Below are positions 7,501 to 15,600 of a DNA stretch of 64,000 nt, in pieces. This stretch comes from Caulobacter sp. NIBR2454 (GTDB taxonomy: Bacteria; Pseudomonadota; Alphaproteobacteria; Caulobacterales; Caulobacteraceae). The stretch covers positions 1,683,001 through 1,747,000 of the forward strand of contig NZ_CP114871.1 in NCBI RefSeq assembly GCF_027474405.1, in the 5' to 3' direction. Numbering within the stretch: the stretch's first letter is position 1; each line of letters opens with the position of its first letter. The notes under the pieces were generated by a model that had not been told where the DNA came from, made no database searches, and worked only from the letters and a program-made list of their open reading frames with translations. The position numbers were made by a program, and so were the translations under genes.

Positions 7501-8445
7501 ATGAGCATCGCCTTCATCTTTCCGGGGCAGGGCAGCCAGGCCGTGGGCATGGGCGCTGAGCTGTCCGAAGCCTTCGCCAGCGCCCGCGAAGTGTTCCAGG
7601 AAGTCGACGAGGCCCTGGGCCAGTCGCTGTCCAAGCTGATGCGCGAAGGCCCCGAGAGCGACCTGACCCTGACTGAGAACGCCCAGCCGGCCTTGATGGC
7701 CGTCAGCTTGGCGGTCATGCGCACCCTGGAGCGTGAGTTCGGCGTCGGCATCGACAAGGCCGCCTGTGTCGCCGGCCATAGCCTGGGCGAATACTCGGCC
7801 CTCGCCGCGGCGGGGGCGATCAGCCTCGCCGACACCGCCCGCCTTTTGAAACTGCGCGGCCAGGCCATGCAGCGCGCCGTTCCGGTGGGCGAGGGGGCGA
7901 TGGCCTCTCTCATCGGTCCAAAGACCGACGTGGCTCTTGCTGAAGAAGCCGCCGCGGCGGGCGCGGAACTGGGCGTCTGCGTGGTCGCCAATGACAACAA
8001 CCAGGGCAACGTGGTCATCAGCGGCTCCAAGGCCGCCGTGGATCGCGCCATCGAAAAGGCCAAGGAGCTTGGCGCGCGGGCGATCCCGCTGAACGTCTCC
8101 GCGCCCTTCCATTGCCCCCTGATGCAGCCGGCGGCCGACGAAATGGCTTCAGCCCTGGCGGCCGCGACCATCGTCGCGCCGCGCGCGCCTCTGGTCGCCA
8201 ATGTCACGGCGCGCCCGATCCATGACCCGGAAGAGATTCGTCGCCTGCTGGTCGAGCAGGTCACCGGCCGCGTTCGCTGGCGCGAATCGATGCTGTGGCT
8301 GGCGGGCGAGGGCGGCGTGACCCGCTTCGCCGAAGCCGGCGCCGGCAAGGTGCTCTCCGGCATGGCCAAACGGATCGCTCCCGACGCAGAAGCCGTTCCC
8401 CTCAACACGCCGGCGGACCTCGAAGCGTTCGCCCAATCCTTCTGA
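7501..8445 (+). CDS. fabD: Malonyl-CoA:ACP transacylase
   Basis: This 314-residue enzyme moves malonyl from CoA to acyl carrier protein in type II fatty acid synthesis. It has the N-terminal FPGQGSQAVGMG signature, the nucleophile Ser94 in GHSLGEYSA, the catalytic His in NVSAPFHCPLM (about residue 203) and the late VRW/ESML segment of the family. AAGGA eight bases before the ATG supports the start. It is the first gene of the fabD-fabG-acpP-fabF cluster, with a small perfect hairpin (CTGGGCG-CT-CGCCCAG, 7411-7426) in the promoter region. Confidence 0.97.
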   Translation: MSIAFIFPGQGSQAVGMGAELSEAFASAREVFQEVDEALGQSLSKLMREGPESDLTLTENAQPALMAVSLAVMRTLEREFGVGIDKAACVAGHSLGEYSALAAAGAISLADTARLLKLRGQAMQRAVPVGEGAMASLIGPKTDVALAEEAAAAGAELGVCVVANDNNQGNVVISGSKAAVDRAIEKAKELGARAIPLNVSAPFHCPLMQPAADEMASALAAATIVAPRAPLVANVTARPIHDPEEIRRLLVEQVTGRVRWRESMLWLAGEGGVTRFAEAGAGKVLSGMAKRIAPDAEAVPLNTPADLEAFAQSF

Positions 8446-8455
8446 GGACACAAAG

Positions 8456-9196
8456 ATGTTCGATCTTACCGGCAAGACCGCCCTGGTGACGGGCGCCACG
8501 GGCGGCATCGGGGGCTCCATCGCCCGCGCCCTGCATGCTCAGGGCGCGCACGTCGTACTCTCAGGCACCCGTAAGGAAGCCTTGGACGCCCTGGCGGGTG
8601 AGCTGGGCGAGCGGGTCAGCACCGTGGCGGCCAACCTTTCCGATCCCGTGGCTGTCGATGGCCTGGTGGCCGCTGCCGAGGAAGCCGCCGGCGCGCCGGT
8701 GGACATTCTGGTCGCCAACGCCGGCATCACCCGTGACGGCCTTCTGTTGCGTATGAAGGACGAGGACTGGGAGACGGTCCTCAAGGTCAATCTGGAGAGC
8801 TATTTCCGCCTCTCCCGCGCCGCCATGAAGGGCATGATGAAGCGCCGCAACGGCCGCATCATCGGCATCACTTCGGTGGTGGGCGTCACTGGCAACCCAG
8901 GTCAGGCCAACTACGCCGCCTCCAAGGCCGGCATGATCGGTTTTTCCAAGGCCGTCGCTCAGGAAGTCGCCAGTCGAGGCGTCACCATCAACTGTGTGGC
9001 GCCTGGTTTCATCGAAAGCCCGATGACCGACTCCTTGAACGAGCAGCAGAAGGCCACCATCATGGGTTCCATCCCGGCCGGTCGTCTCGGTCAGGGGGGC
9101 GACATCGCCGCGGCCTGCGTGTATCTGGCCAGTGATGAGGCGGCTTATGTCACCGGTCAGACCCTACATGTGAATGGCGGGATGGCGATGATCTAA
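8456..9196 (+). CDS. fabG: 3-oxoacyl-ACP reductase
   Basis: This 246-residue short-chain dehydrogenase/reductase uses NADPH to reduce 3-oxoacyl-ACP. It contains the nucleotide-binding TGATGGIGG glycine motif (residues 12-20), the NAGIT motif, the catalytic Ser in ITSVVGVTGNPGQ and the YAASKAG Tyr-Lys pair (about residues 150-154). The C-terminal TGQTLHVNGGMAM is the family ending. It starts ten bases after fabD and is followed by a 138-base gap before acpP. Confidence 0.97.
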   Translation: MFDLTGKTALVTGATGGIGGSIARALHAQGAHVVLSGTRKEALDALAGELGERVSTVAANLSDPVAVDGLVAAAEEAAGAPVDILVANAGITRDGLLLRMKDEDWETVLKVNLESYFRLSRAAMKGMMKRRNGRIIGITSVVGVTGNPGQANYAASKAGMIGFSKAVAQEVASRGVTINCVAPGFIESPMTDSLNEQQKATIMGSIPAGRLGQGGDIAAACVYLASDEAAYVTGQTLHVNGGMAMI

Positions 9197-9197
9197 G

Positions 9198-9209
9198 CCT
9201 GCATGCAGG
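9198..9209. repeat. 12-bp perfect palindrome CCTGCATGCAGG after fabG
   Basis: The palindrome begins two bases after the fabG stop, at the head of the acpP leader. It could be an operator or a fortuitous dyad; the arms are too short for a terminator. Confidence 0.3.
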
Positions 9210-9334
9210 TTGGGGTCTTGTGCTGGTCACTCCGAAAGGAACGTGATAGCGAAAGCCCCGAAGATTCCCGTGACGACTGGCCTCTATGCCAGCCGTTGCG
9301 TCCTAAACAGTCACTAGAGGGACTAGAACTTAAT

Positions 9335-9574
9335 ATGTCCGACATTCTCGAGCGCGTGCGTAAGATCGTCATCGAGCACCTCGATGCCGATCCGGAAAAG
9401 GTCACCGAGAAGGCCAGCTTCATCGACGACCTGGGCGCCGACTCCCTCGACAACGTCGAGCTGGTCATGGCCTTCGAAGAAGAATTCGACATTGAAATTC
9501 CGGACGACGCGGCTGAACACATTCAGACCGTCGGCGACGCCGTGAAATTCATCACCGAGAAGACTGGCTCGTAA
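9335..9574 (+). CDS. acpP: Acyl carrier protein
   Basis: This is a 79-residue acidic four-helix carrier of growing acyl chains. The phosphopantetheine attachment serine is Ser37 in [13 protein letters not shown]. The chosen ATG at 9335 gives the canonical start [12 protein letters not shown]; the open frame extends further upstream but has no family similarity there. The 138-base gap from fabG and a strong terminator after the gene suggest that acpP has its own promoter and makes an abundant short transcript, as is usual for ACP. Confidence 0.98.
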   Translation: MSDILERVRKIVIEHLDADPEKVTEKASFIDDLGADSLDNVELVMAFEEEFDIEIPDDAAEHIQTVGDAVKFITEKTGS

Positions 9575-9604
9575 GAGCCTGTCGGTCTCGCGACCGTCGT
9601 TTCG

Positions 9605-9653
9605 CCGCCGCGCTGCATCGGGCATTGTCCGGCGCAGCGCGGCGGTTTTCGTT
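9605..9653 (+). terminator. Intrinsic terminator after acpP
   Basis: CCGCCGCGCTGC (9605-9616) pairs perfectly with GCAGCGCGGCGG (9634-9645), followed by TTTTCGTTT. This is a strong 12-bp stem within the fab cluster. fabF would need read-through or its own promoter. Confidence 0.85.
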
Positions 9654-9702
9654 TCGGCCCGAGCTAGCGGGCTGGCCAATCAACACAGGTTGGGAGTGAA
9701 GC

Positions 9703-10986
9703 ATGCGTAGAGTCGTCGTCACCGGGATGGGGCTTTTGACCCCGCTGGGCCAAGGCGTTGAACTGACCTGGAAGGGCATCGTGGCCGGCAAGTCCGGCGC
9801 AGGGCGGATCACCGCCTTCGACACGACCGACTATGCCTGTCAGGTCGCGTGCGAGGTTCCGCGCGTCGATGGTCGCGGCGGCGGCGGTCCTGACGTGCCG
9901 GGCTCCTTCGATCCCGACAAGACCATGAGCCCCAAGGATCAGCGTCGCGTCGACGACTTCATCCTTTACGGCGTCGCGGCCGCCGACGAAGCGGTCAAGG
10001 ACGCGGGTCTCGACGCGGTCGAGGACGAAGACCTCAAGGAACGCATCGGCGTCATCATCGGCTCCGGCATCGGTGGGCTGGCGACCATCGCCGACACCGC
10101 TATCGAGCTGAAGGAACGCGGCCCGCGCAAGGTCAGCCCGTTCTTCATCCCCTCGGCCCTGATCAACCTGATCTCGGGTCAGGTTTCCATCCGTTACGGC
10201 TTCAAGGGTCCGAACCACGCGGTGGTGACGGCCTGCGCCACGGGCGCTCACGCCATTGGCGACGCCATGCGGCTGATCCGCAACGGCGACGCCGACGTGA
10301 TGGTCGCCGGCGGCGCCGAAGCGGCTATCTGCCCCGTCGGTATCGCGGGCTTCATCGCTTGCCGCGCCATGGCGACCGAGTTCAACGACACGCCTGAAAA
10401 GGCCTCGCGCCCCTACGACAAGGACCGCGACGGCTTCGTCATGGGCGAAGGCGCGGGCATGGTGGTGCTGGAAGAATACGAGCACGCCAAGGCTCGCGGC
10501 GCGAAGATCTATGCCGAGGTTGTCGGCTATGGCCTTTCGGGCGACGCCTATCACATCACCGCGCCATCCGAGGACGGCGACGGCGGCTTCCGCGCCATGA
10601 AGGCCGCGCTCAAGAGCGCCGGGCTTGAGCCGACCGCGGTCGACTACATCAACGCCCATGGCACCTCGACCATGGCCGACGGCATCGAAGCCGGGGCGGT
10701 CGAGCGCCTGTTGGGCGATCATGCCGCCAATGTCTCCATGTCCTCGACCAAGTCGATGACCGGGCACCTTCTGGGGGCCGCCGGGGCGATCGAGGCGATC
10801 TTCTCGATCTTGGCCATTCGCGACCAGATTGCGCCGCCGACCATCAATCTCGACAACCCTGCCGTCGAGACGAAGATGGATCTGGTGCCGCATAAGGCCA
10901 AGCCGATGAAGATCGACGTGGTCGTCTCCAACAGCTTCGGCTTCGGCGGCACCAACGCCTCGGTCGTGTTCCGACGGGTCCAGTGA
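9703..10986 (+). CDS. fabF: 3-oxoacyl-ACP synthase II (KAS II)
   Basis: This 427-residue condensing enzyme elongates acyl-ACP with malonyl-ACP. The thiolase fold starts at VVVTGMGLLTPLG. The nucleophile is Cys178 in VVTACATGAHAIGDA. The two catalytic histidines are in NAHGTSTMADG and MTGHLLGAAGAIE, and the GFGGTNAS loop is near the C terminus. The family is usually about 410-420 residues, so this is full length. GGGAG precedes the ATG. The stop overlaps the GTG of mltG (GTGA). Confidence 0.97.
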   Translation: MRRVVVTGMGLLTPLGQGVELTWKGIVAGKSGAGRITAFDTTDYACQVACEVPRVDGRGGGGPDVPGSFDPDKTMSPKDQRRVDDFILYGVAAADEAVKDAGLDAVEDEDLKERIGVIIGSGIGGLATIADTAIELKERGPRKVSPFFIPSALINLISGQVSIRYGFKGPNHAVVTACATGAHAIGDAMRLIRNGDADVMVAGGAEAAICPVGIAGFIACRAMATEFNDTPEKASRPYDKDRDGFVMGEGAGMVVLEEYEHAKARGAKIYAEVVGYGLSGDAYHITAPSEDGDGGFRAMKAALKSAGLEPTAVDYINAHGTSTMADGIEAGAVERLLGDHAANVSMSSTKSMTGHLLGAAGAIEAIFSILAIRDQIAPPTINLDNPAVETKMDLVPHKAKPMKIDVVVSNSFGFGGTNASVVFRRVQ

Positions 10987-12047
10987 GCCGACGCCCCTCC
11001 GCCAAAAAGCGGGCGGGCAAGACCCGCCCTGGCAAGCCCAGGCGCCTGCCGCTGAATCGCCGCGTCGCGGTCGCCCGTGGTGGGGCGGCCCTTGCGACCC
11101 TGACTTTCATCGCGCTGCTGGTCGCCGCCTTTGGCCTGTGGACCTATGCCGGTCCAGGACCCAAGGCGAAGTCCGGCGAGGTGACGGTGGTCATGCTGCG
11201 CAAGGGCGCCGGACTGTCCGAGATCGCCGCGACTCTTCAGCGCGAAGGCGTCGTGCGCTCCAGCTCCGTCTTTCTGGCGGCCGCCCAGTTCACCGGCGGC
11301 TCTCGTCAGCTCAAGGCGGGGGAATACGAATTCGCGTCCGGGGCGTCGATGTCCTCGATCCTACGGGCGATCCGTGAAGGTCGCATCGTCCGCCATCAAG
11401 TGACGATCCCCGAGGGTATGACCGCCGAGATGGTGGTTGATATTCTCAACGCCGAAACCCTGCTCACCGGCGTGGCGCCGACCCCTCCGGAAGGCTCGGT
11501 GTTGCCCGAAACCTATGACATCCAGCGTGGCGAGGACCGCGCCGCGGTGCTCCAGCGCATGATGGACGCCCATGACGCCCTGATGGCGACCTTGTGGGAC
11601 CAGCGCCAAGCCGGCCTGCCGTTCACGACGCAGGAAGAGGCGATCACCCTAGCCTCCATTGTTGAGAAAGAGACCGGCGTCGCCTCCGAGCGGCCCCAGG
11701 TCGCCGCCGTCTTCGTCAACCGCCTGCGCCAGGGGATGCGGCTGGAGAGTGATCCGACGATCATCTACGGCCTGACCCGTGGCCGACCGCTGGGTCGCGG
11801 TCTGCGCGCCTCGGAAGTCGCCAGCGAGACGCCGTACAACACCTATCGCATCGCCGGCCTGCCGCCGACGCCGATCGCAAATCCGGGGCGGGCGGCCATC
11901 GCCGCCGTGCTTGACCCGCCCAAGACGGACGCGCTGTTCTTCGTGGCTGACGGCACGGGCGGGCATGTCTTCGCGCCGACTTACGAAGAGCATCAGAAGA
12001 ACGTCGCCAACTGGCGCCGGATCGAGCGCGAAAGGGCCGGCCAATGA
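10983..12047 (+). CDS. mltG: Endolytic murein transglycosylase MltG (YceG family)
   Basis: This 354-residue inner-membrane lytic transglycosylase cuts nascent glycan strands and helps set their length. It has a basic cytoplasmic N terminus (residues 1-33), one membrane helix (about 34-55), a LysM-like segment (about 65-130) and the YceG catalytic region with the glutamate in ASIVEKETGVASER (about residue 224). The IAGLPPTPIANPG signature and a C-terminal VADGTGGHVF complete the family pattern. The GTG start overlaps the fabF stop by four bases, implying translational coupling. Confidence 0.95.
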   Translation: MSRRPSAKKRAGKTRPGKPRRLPLNRRVAVARGGAALATLTFIALLVAAFGLWTYAGPGPKAKSGEVTVVMLRKGAGLSEIAATLQREGVVRSSSVFLAAAQFTGGSRQLKAGEYEFASGASMSSILRAIREGRIVRHQVTIPEGMTAEMVVDILNAETLLTGVAPTPPEGSVLPETYDIQRGEDRAAVLQRMMDAHDALMATLWDQRQAGLPFTTQEEAITLASIVEKETGVASERPQVAAVFVNRLRQGMRLESDPTIIYGLTRGRPLGRGLRASEVASETPYNTYRIAGLPPTPIANPGRAAIAAVLDPPKTDALFFVADGTGGHVFAPTYEEHQKNVANWRRIERERAGQ

Positions 12048-12922
12048 TCTCCGGAATGACCGGCTTCGCCCGAGCCGAAGGCGCGCTCGGCGCCTGGACC
12101 TGGGCCGTCGAGGCGCGGTCGGTCAACGGCCGCAATCTGGAGACGCGCTTCCGTGGCCCTCCCGGCTTCGACGCCCTCGATCGCGCCGCCCGGGAAGGCT
12201 CCCAGTCGCGCTTCCAGCGTGGTCAGGTCACAATCGGGGTTGTGGCCAAGCAGGCGGACGCCGCCGGCCAGATCAGCGTCAATATCGCCCAGCTGGAGCG
12301 TTACCTAGCGGCCGGTCAGCCTTATGTGGCCACCGGTCTTGCTGAAAAGCCGCGTCTGGATGGGCTGCTGGCCCTCAAGGGCGTGCTGGAAAGCGCCGAG
12401 GAAGGCGAGGACGCCGAGGCCAAGGCCGCTGTCGAGCAGGCGATGGTCGCGACCCTCGCCGTCGCCCTGGACGGGTTGCGCGCCGCGCGGGGCGAGGAGG
12501 GGCGGTCCTTGACCCCCGTCCTGACCGGGCTGGTTGATCGCATCGAAGCCCTGGTCGCCTCGGCTGAGAACGAAGCCGCCGCTCAGCCCGCAGCCCTCAA
12601 GGACAAGCTCGCCCGCCGAATGGCTGAACTGCTGGGGGAGAACGTCTCGGAAGAGAAGATCCTTCAGGAGGCGGCGACCCTTGCCTTGCGTGCTGACGTG
12701 CGCGAGGAACTCGACCGCCTGGCGGGGCACATCGCCTCGGCCCGCACCCTGCTCAGCGGCGACGGCGCGGTTGGCCGCAAGCTGGACTTCCTGACCCAGG
12801 AGTTCATGCGCGAATCCAACACGCTGTGCTCCAAGTCAGGCAGCCCGGGCTTGACCGCCATCGGCCTGGACCTCAAGGCCACGGTCGATCAGTTCCGCGA
12901 ACAGGTCCAGAATGTCGAATAG
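12044..12922 (+). CDS. YicC family endoribonuclease
   Basis: This 292-residue member of the YicC/YloC family, whose E. coli member is an endoribonuclease, starts with the hallmark MTGFARAEG at residue 4. It continues with SVNGRNLETRFRGPPGFD and ends with the DUF1732 segment REEL-DRLAGHI, GRKLDFLTQEFMRESNTL and SGSPGLTAIGLDLKATVDQFREQVQNVE, a very conserved ending. It overlaps mltG by ATGA and gmk by 11 bases. The yicC-gmk order is widespread in proteobacteria. Confidence 0.94.
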   Translation: MISGMTGFARAEGALGAWTWAVEARSVNGRNLETRFRGPPGFDALDRAAREGSQSRFQRGQVTIGVVAKQADAAGQISVNIAQLERYLAAGQPYVATGLAEKPRLDGLLALKGVLESAEEGEDAEAKAAVEQAMVATLAVALDGLRAARGEEGRSLTPVLTGLVDRIEALVASAENEAAAQPAALKDKLARRMAELLGENVSEEKILQEAATLALRADVREELDRLAGHIASARTLLSGDGAVGRKLDFLTQEFMRESNTLCSKSGSPGLTAIGLDLKATVDQFREQVQNVE

Positions 12923-13559
12923 CCATACACACCCTACGCGCGGCCTGATGATGATGGTCGTGGCGCCTTCGGGCGTAGGCAAGACGTCCCTGACCCGCCG
13001 TCTGGTTTCGGATCATCCCGACCTGCACCTGTCGATCAGCGCCACCACCCGCGAGCCGCGCGCCGGGGAACACGAGGGCCGCGACTACCACTTCGTCAGC
13101 CATGATCAGTTCGACCAGATGGTCGAGGACAACGCCTTCCTCGAATGGGCCGAGGTTCACGGCAACAAGTACGGCAGCCCGCGAGCGCCGATCGAGGAAG
13201 CCCTGTCGCGGGGCGAAAGCGTGCTGTTCGATATCGATGACCAAGGGGCCTTCCAGGTCTGCGAGCAGGCCCGCGCCGACTGCGTGATGGTCTATATCCT
13301 GCCGCCGTCCATCGCCGAGATGAACCGGCGGCTGCACACCCGATCGACCGACAGCGACGAGACGATCCGTCGCCGCATCGCTCGGGCCAAGACCGAGATC
13401 ACCAACTGGCAGGCCTTCGACTACGTTCTGCTGAACGACGACTTCGACCGCGCCTATTCGGACCTGGCCCACGTCTATCACGCCGAACGCCTGAAGCGGT
13501 CGCGGGGTGTCTGGATCGGTGACTTCGTCCAGAGCCTGCTGGACGAACCGCTGCCCTAA
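12912..13559 (+). CDS. gmk: Guanylate kinase
   Basis: This 215-residue enzyme phosphorylates GMP to GDP. The P-loop is APSGVGKTSL (residues 18-27). The GMP-binding elements SISATTREPRAGE and GRDYHFVS follow, then the lid region with RRLHTRSTDSDETIRRRIARA. The chosen ATG starts inside yicC; a start at one of the internal methionines (GLMMMVVAP) would also retain the P-loop. Its stop overlaps that of the convergent glutaredoxin-MauE gene in the shared bases CTAA. Confidence 0.96.
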   Translation: MSNSHTHPTRGLMMMVVAPSGVGKTSLTRRLVSDHPDLHLSISATTREPRAGEHEGRDYHFVSHDQFDQMVEDNAFLEWAEVHGNKYGSPRAPIEEALSRGESVLFDIDDQGAFQVCEQARADCVMVYILPPSIAEMNRRLHTRSTDSDETIRRRIARAKTEITNWQAFDYVLLNDDFDRAYSDLAHVYHAERLKRSRGVWIGDFVQSLLDEPLP

Positions 13560-14308
13560 AGGCTGTGTGGCATGGCCAGCATCCAAACGGCCATGGCGAC
13601 CATCATCAGATTCTCGGTCAGCGAGATGAAGCCAAGCGGGACGTTGCTATCGCCGCCCACGCAGGCGCATTTCAGTTCGCGCTTGTCGATATAGACCGCC
13701 TTGAAAACCGACACCGCACCAACGCCGCCGATGAACAGGGCGATCGGCGCTGACAGCCAGGTCAGGGCCCCGGCGACCATCAACACGCCAGCGACCGCCT
13801 CTGCGAACGGGTAGATATATCCATATCGAACCCATCGCTTGGCGAGCAGATCGTAGTTCAGGAACATGGTAGCGAAGCTTTCCACGTCCCTCAGCTTTTG
13901 CATCGCCAGGACGCACATGCTGAAACCGATGAACCACTCGCCCGCCCGGATCGTGAAGACCGAGCCGTTCACGGCATAGCTGGCCGCCATGGCCATCAGG
14001 GCGGTTAGGGCGAATGGGGCCAGTACAGGTGTATAGGTCGCCGCCTTCGGGTCGCGAACTTTCAGGCCGAAATGGCGGCGCAGGTCGTCGTAGCCGCCGA
14101 TCCGCACGCCGCCAATGAAGACCTGTGGCGTCGTCTTCACCTCATGCTCGGCCTTGAAGGCGTCAGTCTCCGCCCGGGTGGTCAGCCAATGATCATCAAC
14201 CGCGTAGCCTTTGCGGCGGAGTAGATCCCGCGCCTTCAACCCGTAGGGACAGACATGCTGCGGCATGACCATGCGGTACAGGACGGCTTGGCGGTTCTCG
14301 GCGGACAT
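13556..14308 (-). CDS. Glutaredoxin-MauE/DoxX fusion membrane protein
   Basis: This is a 250-residue two-domain protein. Residues 8-85 form a glutaredoxin fold with a CPYG active site at Cys20 (the second cysteine is replaced by Gly, so monothiol type) and the cis-proline segment TTPQVFIGG. Residues about 95-250 form a four-helix MauE-like membrane domain ending with a CACVGG pair (Cys214 and Cys216) and NVPLGFISLTENL. MauE proteins serve disulfide chemistry in the envelope, so a membrane thiol-relay role is likely. The ATG at 14308 has AGGAGAA upstream. It is controlled from a MerR-type promoter shared with the divergent regulator. The true substrate is unknown. Confidence 0.85.
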   Translation of the reverse strand: MSAENRQAVLYRMVMPQHVCPYGLKARDLLRRKGYAVDDHWLTTRAETDAFKAEHEVKTTPQVFIGGVRIGGYDDLRRHFGLKVRDPKAATYTPVLAPFALTALMAMAASYAVNGSVFTIRAGEWFIGFSMCVLAMQKLRDVESFATMFLNYDLLAKRWVRYGYIYPFAEAVAGVLMVAGALTWLSAPIALFIGGVGAVSVFKAVYIDKRELKCACVGGDSNVPLGFISLTENLMMVAMAVWMLAMPHSL

Positions 14309-14343
14309 GGTCGTTCTCCTCTTGTGTATGAACGGACCACGGC

Positions 14344-14375
14344 TATGTACGCTCCGTACCATGGTACGGAGTCAA
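14344..14375 (-). promoter_or_regulatory. MerR-type promoter and operator of the glutaredoxin-MauE gene
   Basis: On the minus strand TTGACT (-35, 14375-14370) and TACATA (-10, 14349-14344) are separated by 20 bp. Overlapping this spacer is a perfect 20-bp palindrome, CTCCGTACCATGGTACGGAG (14352-14371). An over-long 19-20 bp spacer carrying the dyad is the signature of promoters untwisted by MerR-family activators. The GGAG of the same palindrome serves as the ribosome binding site of the divergent merR-like gene, so repressor binding would also cover it. Confidence 0.85.
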
Positions 14376-14377
14376 TG

Positions 14378-14776
14378 ATGAATTCGACGACGATCGCGGG
14401 TCTCGCCCGCCAGGGCGGGGTCGGAGTCGAGACGATCCGCTACTACCAGCGACGTGGCCTGCTGGGGACGCCGCAACGCGACGCGGGCGCGGGTGGCGGC
14501 GTCCGGCGCTATGGCGCCGAGGATGCTCGTAGACTCCGCTTCATACGGTCGGCCCAGGCTGCCGGTTTCACCCTGGATCAGATCGCCGAACTGCTGGCGC
14601 TCGATTCCACAGAGGATCGGGCCCGCGCCCGATCGCTGGCCGAAGAGCGCGTTGCGGCGCTGGATGAAAAGATCCTGCAGCTGAAGACGGCGCGGGATGC
14701 GCTCAAGCGTCTGGCCGCCGACTGCGGCGCGTCGGCCGTGGGGCCGTGCCCCATTATCGCGGCTTTTGAAGGCTAG
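14378..14776 (+). CDS. MerR family transcriptional regulator
   Basis: This 132-residue metalloregulator-like protein has a winged helix-turn-helix (about residues 5-60, VETIRYYQRRGLL), a dimerisation helix (about 83-115) and the C-terminal loop DCGASAVGPCPII with Cys116 and Cys124. The sequence resembles mercury-sensing MerR throughout. However, the position of MerR Cys82, at the start of the long helix, is occupied by Asp/Arg (STEDRARARSLAEE), so the three-cysteine Hg(II) site is incomplete. The start ATG at 14378 has GGAG six bases upstream; ATG at 14375 is possible. It is divergent from the glutaredoxin-MauE gene, its likely target. Its stop shares CTAG with rsmA. Confidence 0.9.
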   Translation: MNSTTIAGLARQGGVGVETIRYYQRRGLLGTPQRDAGAGGGVRRYGAEDARRLRFIRSAQAAGFTLDQIAELLALDSTEDRARARSLAEERVAALDEKILQLKTARDALKRLAADCGASAVGPCPIIAAFEG

Positions 14777-15600
14777 AGAGCTGCGGCCAGTCTCAGGAAA
14801 CCATCGACATCGATGGTCTCCGCGCGGGCGTCTGAATCGACTCCGGCTCTCTCGCACAGTTCCGCGCCGCCCAGGGTCTTGAGGCTGGAGCGGAGCATCT
14901 TGCGGCGTTGGCCGAAAGCCGCGCCGGTGACCTTCTCCAGGGCCGACAGCAGAGCGGGGGAGGGCCGACTATCCAGTGGGACCAGTTGCACTACGGCCGA
15001 GGACACCTTGGGCGGAGGCGTGAACGCGCGGGCAGGCAGGTCCATGACGACCTGCGCTTGGCAGACGGCCTGCGAGATCACGCCCAGGCGGCCATAGGCG
15101 TTGTCGCCGGCTGAAGCCGCGACGCGGTCGGCGACTTCCTTCTGGAACATCAGGGTCATGGAGGCGGGGCGAAAGCCGGCGGTCAGCCACTTGATCAGCA
15201 GCGGCGTGCCGACGTTGTAGGGCAGGTTGGAGGCGATCTTGGCGACGGGGCCGAGGCCGCGTTCGGCGAGCAGGGCGGCTTCGTTCACCTCCAGCGCGTC
15301 GCCCTCGACCACGTCGAGACGACCGTCAGCGGCGTCCGACAGTTCAGCCAGCAGCGGCAGGAAGCGGGCGTCCTTCTCCACCGCGATAACGCGGGCGCCG
15401 GTCTCCAGCAGAGCGCGGGTCAGGCCGCCGGGGCCGGGGCCAACCTCGATGACCACATCACCTTCGCCGATGCCGCCCAGGCGGACGATCTTGCGGGTGA
15501 TATTGAGGTCCAGCAGGAAGTGCTGGCCGAAGCTCTTCTTGGCCAGCAGGCCGTGCTCGGTCAGGGTGTCGCGCAGGGGCGGAAGATCGGCGACGCTCAT
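14773..15600 (-). CDS. rsmA: 16S rRNA (adenine-1518/1519-N6) dimethyltransferase
   Basis: This 275-residue KsgA/RsmA enzyme dimethylates two adenines in the 3' terminal helix of 16S rRNA. It has the KKSFGQHFLLDLNI start, the SAM-binding VIEVGPGPGGLTRALLE (about residues 50-66), VEKDARF and the catalytic SNLPYNVGTPLL motif. The C-terminal helical domain has FGQRRKMLRSSLK. The ATG overlaps the pdxA stop (ATGA). It is the last gene of the lptF-lptG-lptD-surA-pdxA-rsmA operon, an order shared by many proteobacteria. Confidence 0.97.
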   Translation of the reverse strand: MSVADLPPLRDTLTEHGLLAKKSFGQHFLLDLNITRKIVRLGGIGEGDVVIEVGPGPGGLTRALLETGARVIAVEKDARFLPLLAELSDAADGRLDVVEGDALEVNEAALLAERGLGPVAKIASNLPYNVGTPLLIKWLTAGFRPASMTLMFQKEVADRVAASAGDNAYGRLGVISQAVCQAQVVMDLPARAFTPPPKVSSAVVQLVPLDSRPSPALLSALEKVTGAAFGQRRKMLRSSLKTLGGAELCERAGVDSDARAETIDVDGFLRLAAAL

